DNA from: Actinomycetes bacterium
GTDB lineage: Bacteria; Actinomycetota; Acidimicrobiia; Acidimicrobiales; Acidimicrobiaceae
DNA length: 5,579 nucleotides
NCBI GenBank assembly: GCA_021790495.1
Contig: JAJYGZ010000323.1
Coordinates: 1-5,579, forward strand
Direction of reading: 5' to 3'
Shown here: piece after piece, positions 4,883 through 5,579 of the stretch
Layout of the letters: each line of letters opens with the position of its first letter
Position numbering within the stretch: position 1 is the stretch's first letter
Program-made: the position numbers and the translations under genes
Notes under the pieces: generated by a model
What the model saw: only the letters and a program-made list of their open reading frames with translations
Databases searched by the model: none
Told to the model about the DNA's origin: nothing

Positions 4883-5533
4883 GTGGAGAGACTCAGCAAC
4901 CAGCAGATCTTGGATGCAGGCCTGGTCGAATGGCGAAGGCTGGCTCAGGGACTGCACGCGCGATACTCAATTCCTAACTACGTCGTTGCGGCGGCGTTCG
5001 TCTCGGCGGTGGCACGAGTCGCCGAAGCCGACAATCACCATCCCGACCTGAAACTGACCTTTGACGTCATCGACCTCTCGTTGTGTACCCATGAAGACGG
5101 CCTATGGGTTACCCAAAAAGACATCGATATGGCGGGCAAAATCAGCGAGATCGCCCGGGAGTACGGGCTCGTAGCTCAACCCGCCTTTGTGACCCAGCTC
5201 GAGATAGCGCTTGACACCGCTAACGAGGACAGCATCTCACCGTTCTGGTCGGTCCTGCTCACCGGCAGTCTCGACAACAAAATCTATGACTCGATCTTTG
5301 ACCCCACCGGACGGGTTCCGGCCATGTGGTTCCAAGGCACTTCTGAACACGAGACTCCGCGCCAGCGCTGGCACTTCGATCTTTGGCTGGCCCCTGAGGT
5401 GGCCGACGAAAGGATTGCCGCGGCGGTGGCCGTCGGAGGATCCGTCGTCGACGATACCCAAGCACCGTCGTTTACCGTTCTCGCCGACCCCGATGGTAAT
5501 CGGGTATGTGTCTGCACGGCAAGCGGACGCTGA
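4883..5533 (+). CDS. 4a-hydroxytetrahydrobiopterin dehydratase (PCD) fused to a VOC/Glyoxalase_6 domain
   Basis: The 216-residue protein starts with GTG. Residues 1-95 are a pterin-4a-carbinolamine dehydratase domain: Glu48, then His52-His53-Pro54, Phe60, His70 and Asp80 satisfy the full family signature spacing, so the dehydration site looks intact. PCD removes water from 4a-hydroxytetrahydrobiopterin formed by aromatic amino acid hydroxylases. Residues 103-216 are a Glyoxalase_6-type VOC domain (TQLEIALDTAN, FWSVLLTGS, RWHFDLWLAP, FTVLADPDGNRVCVC), similar in its ends to the protein at 3580. Fusions of this type occur in actinobacteria and are often annotated only as VOC family protein; the combined function is not known to me. 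No hydroxylase or pterin gene is in view. The start is fixed by an in-frame TAA six bases upstream and by a -10-like hexamer 6 bases before the GTG. Domains are clear; the substrate is not. Confidence 0.88.
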   Translation: MERLSNQQILDAGLVEWRRLAQGLHARYSIPNYVVAAAFVSAVARVAEADNHHPDLKLTFDVIDLSLCTHEDGLWVTQKDIDMAGKISEIAREYGLVAQPAFVTQLEIALDTANEDSISPFWSVLLTGSLDNKIYDSIFDPTGRVPAMWFQGTSEHETPRQRWHFDLWLAPEVADERIAAAVAVGGSVVDDTQAPSFTVLADPDGNRVCVCTASGR

Positions 5534-5579
5534 CTAGGTTCGCATCACGGGGCCAAGTGTCTCGGGCACGTCTATAAGA

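Noticed and set aside
4806..5051. 81-codon frame overlapping the start of the PCD-VOC gene
   Set aside because: It is out of frame with the clear PCD domain and has no recognisable features.
1..5579. CRISPR array, insertion sequence or tRNA gene
   Set aside because: No regularly spaced repeats, transposase-like frame, terminal inverted repeats or cloverleaf were seen on either strand.

Overview
The window looks like a stretch of actinobacterial chromosome of moderate GC content, possibly an Acidimicrobiia-like or other non-Streptomyces lineage. The lineage call is an inference. It rests on a 4a-hydroxytetrahydrobiopterin dehydratase/glyoxalase fusion and a separate Glyoxalase_6-type protein, both common in Actinomycetota. 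It also rests on four genes whose start codons sit only 6-7 bases after a -10-like hexamer and lack a Shine-Dalgarno sequence, the pattern of leaderless transcripts.

Layout. Bases 2-181 (+) are the open 3' end of a gene, probably the C-terminal TOBE-like tail of a MalK-type ABC transporter ATPase. Converging on it is an FCD-family GntR regulator (257-973, -). Bases 974-1310 separate that regulator from a divergent gene and hold a 12+4+12 bp perfect palindrome, a second 14-bp palindrome and predicted promoters in both directions. The divergent gene (1311-3440, +) encodes a 709-residue fused NDP-forming acyl-CoA synthetase. Its alpha-type half keeps the catalytic His and Glu, but its ATP-grasp half has lost several residues that are normally conserved.

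Then follow a small Glyoxalase_6-type VOC protein (3580-3948, +), a vapBC toxin-antitoxin pair on the minus strand (vapC 3979-4362, vapB 4359-4577), and a PCD-VOC fusion (4883-5533, +). The two VOC genes flank the oppositely oriented toxin-antitoxin pair.

Functional reading. The transporter tail, GntR-FCD regulator and divergent acyl-CoA synthetase resemble a small carboxylic-acid uptake and activation locus controlled by its own acid-sensing repressor; the substrate cannot be read from the sequence. The right half is accessory: a self-regulated VapBC pair and two VOC-fold enzymes. I see no CRISPR array, insertion sequence, tRNA or rRNA. The observations most worth pursuing are the altered ATP-grasp half of the synthetase, the strong palindrome beside the GntR promoter, and the recurring leaderless gene starts.
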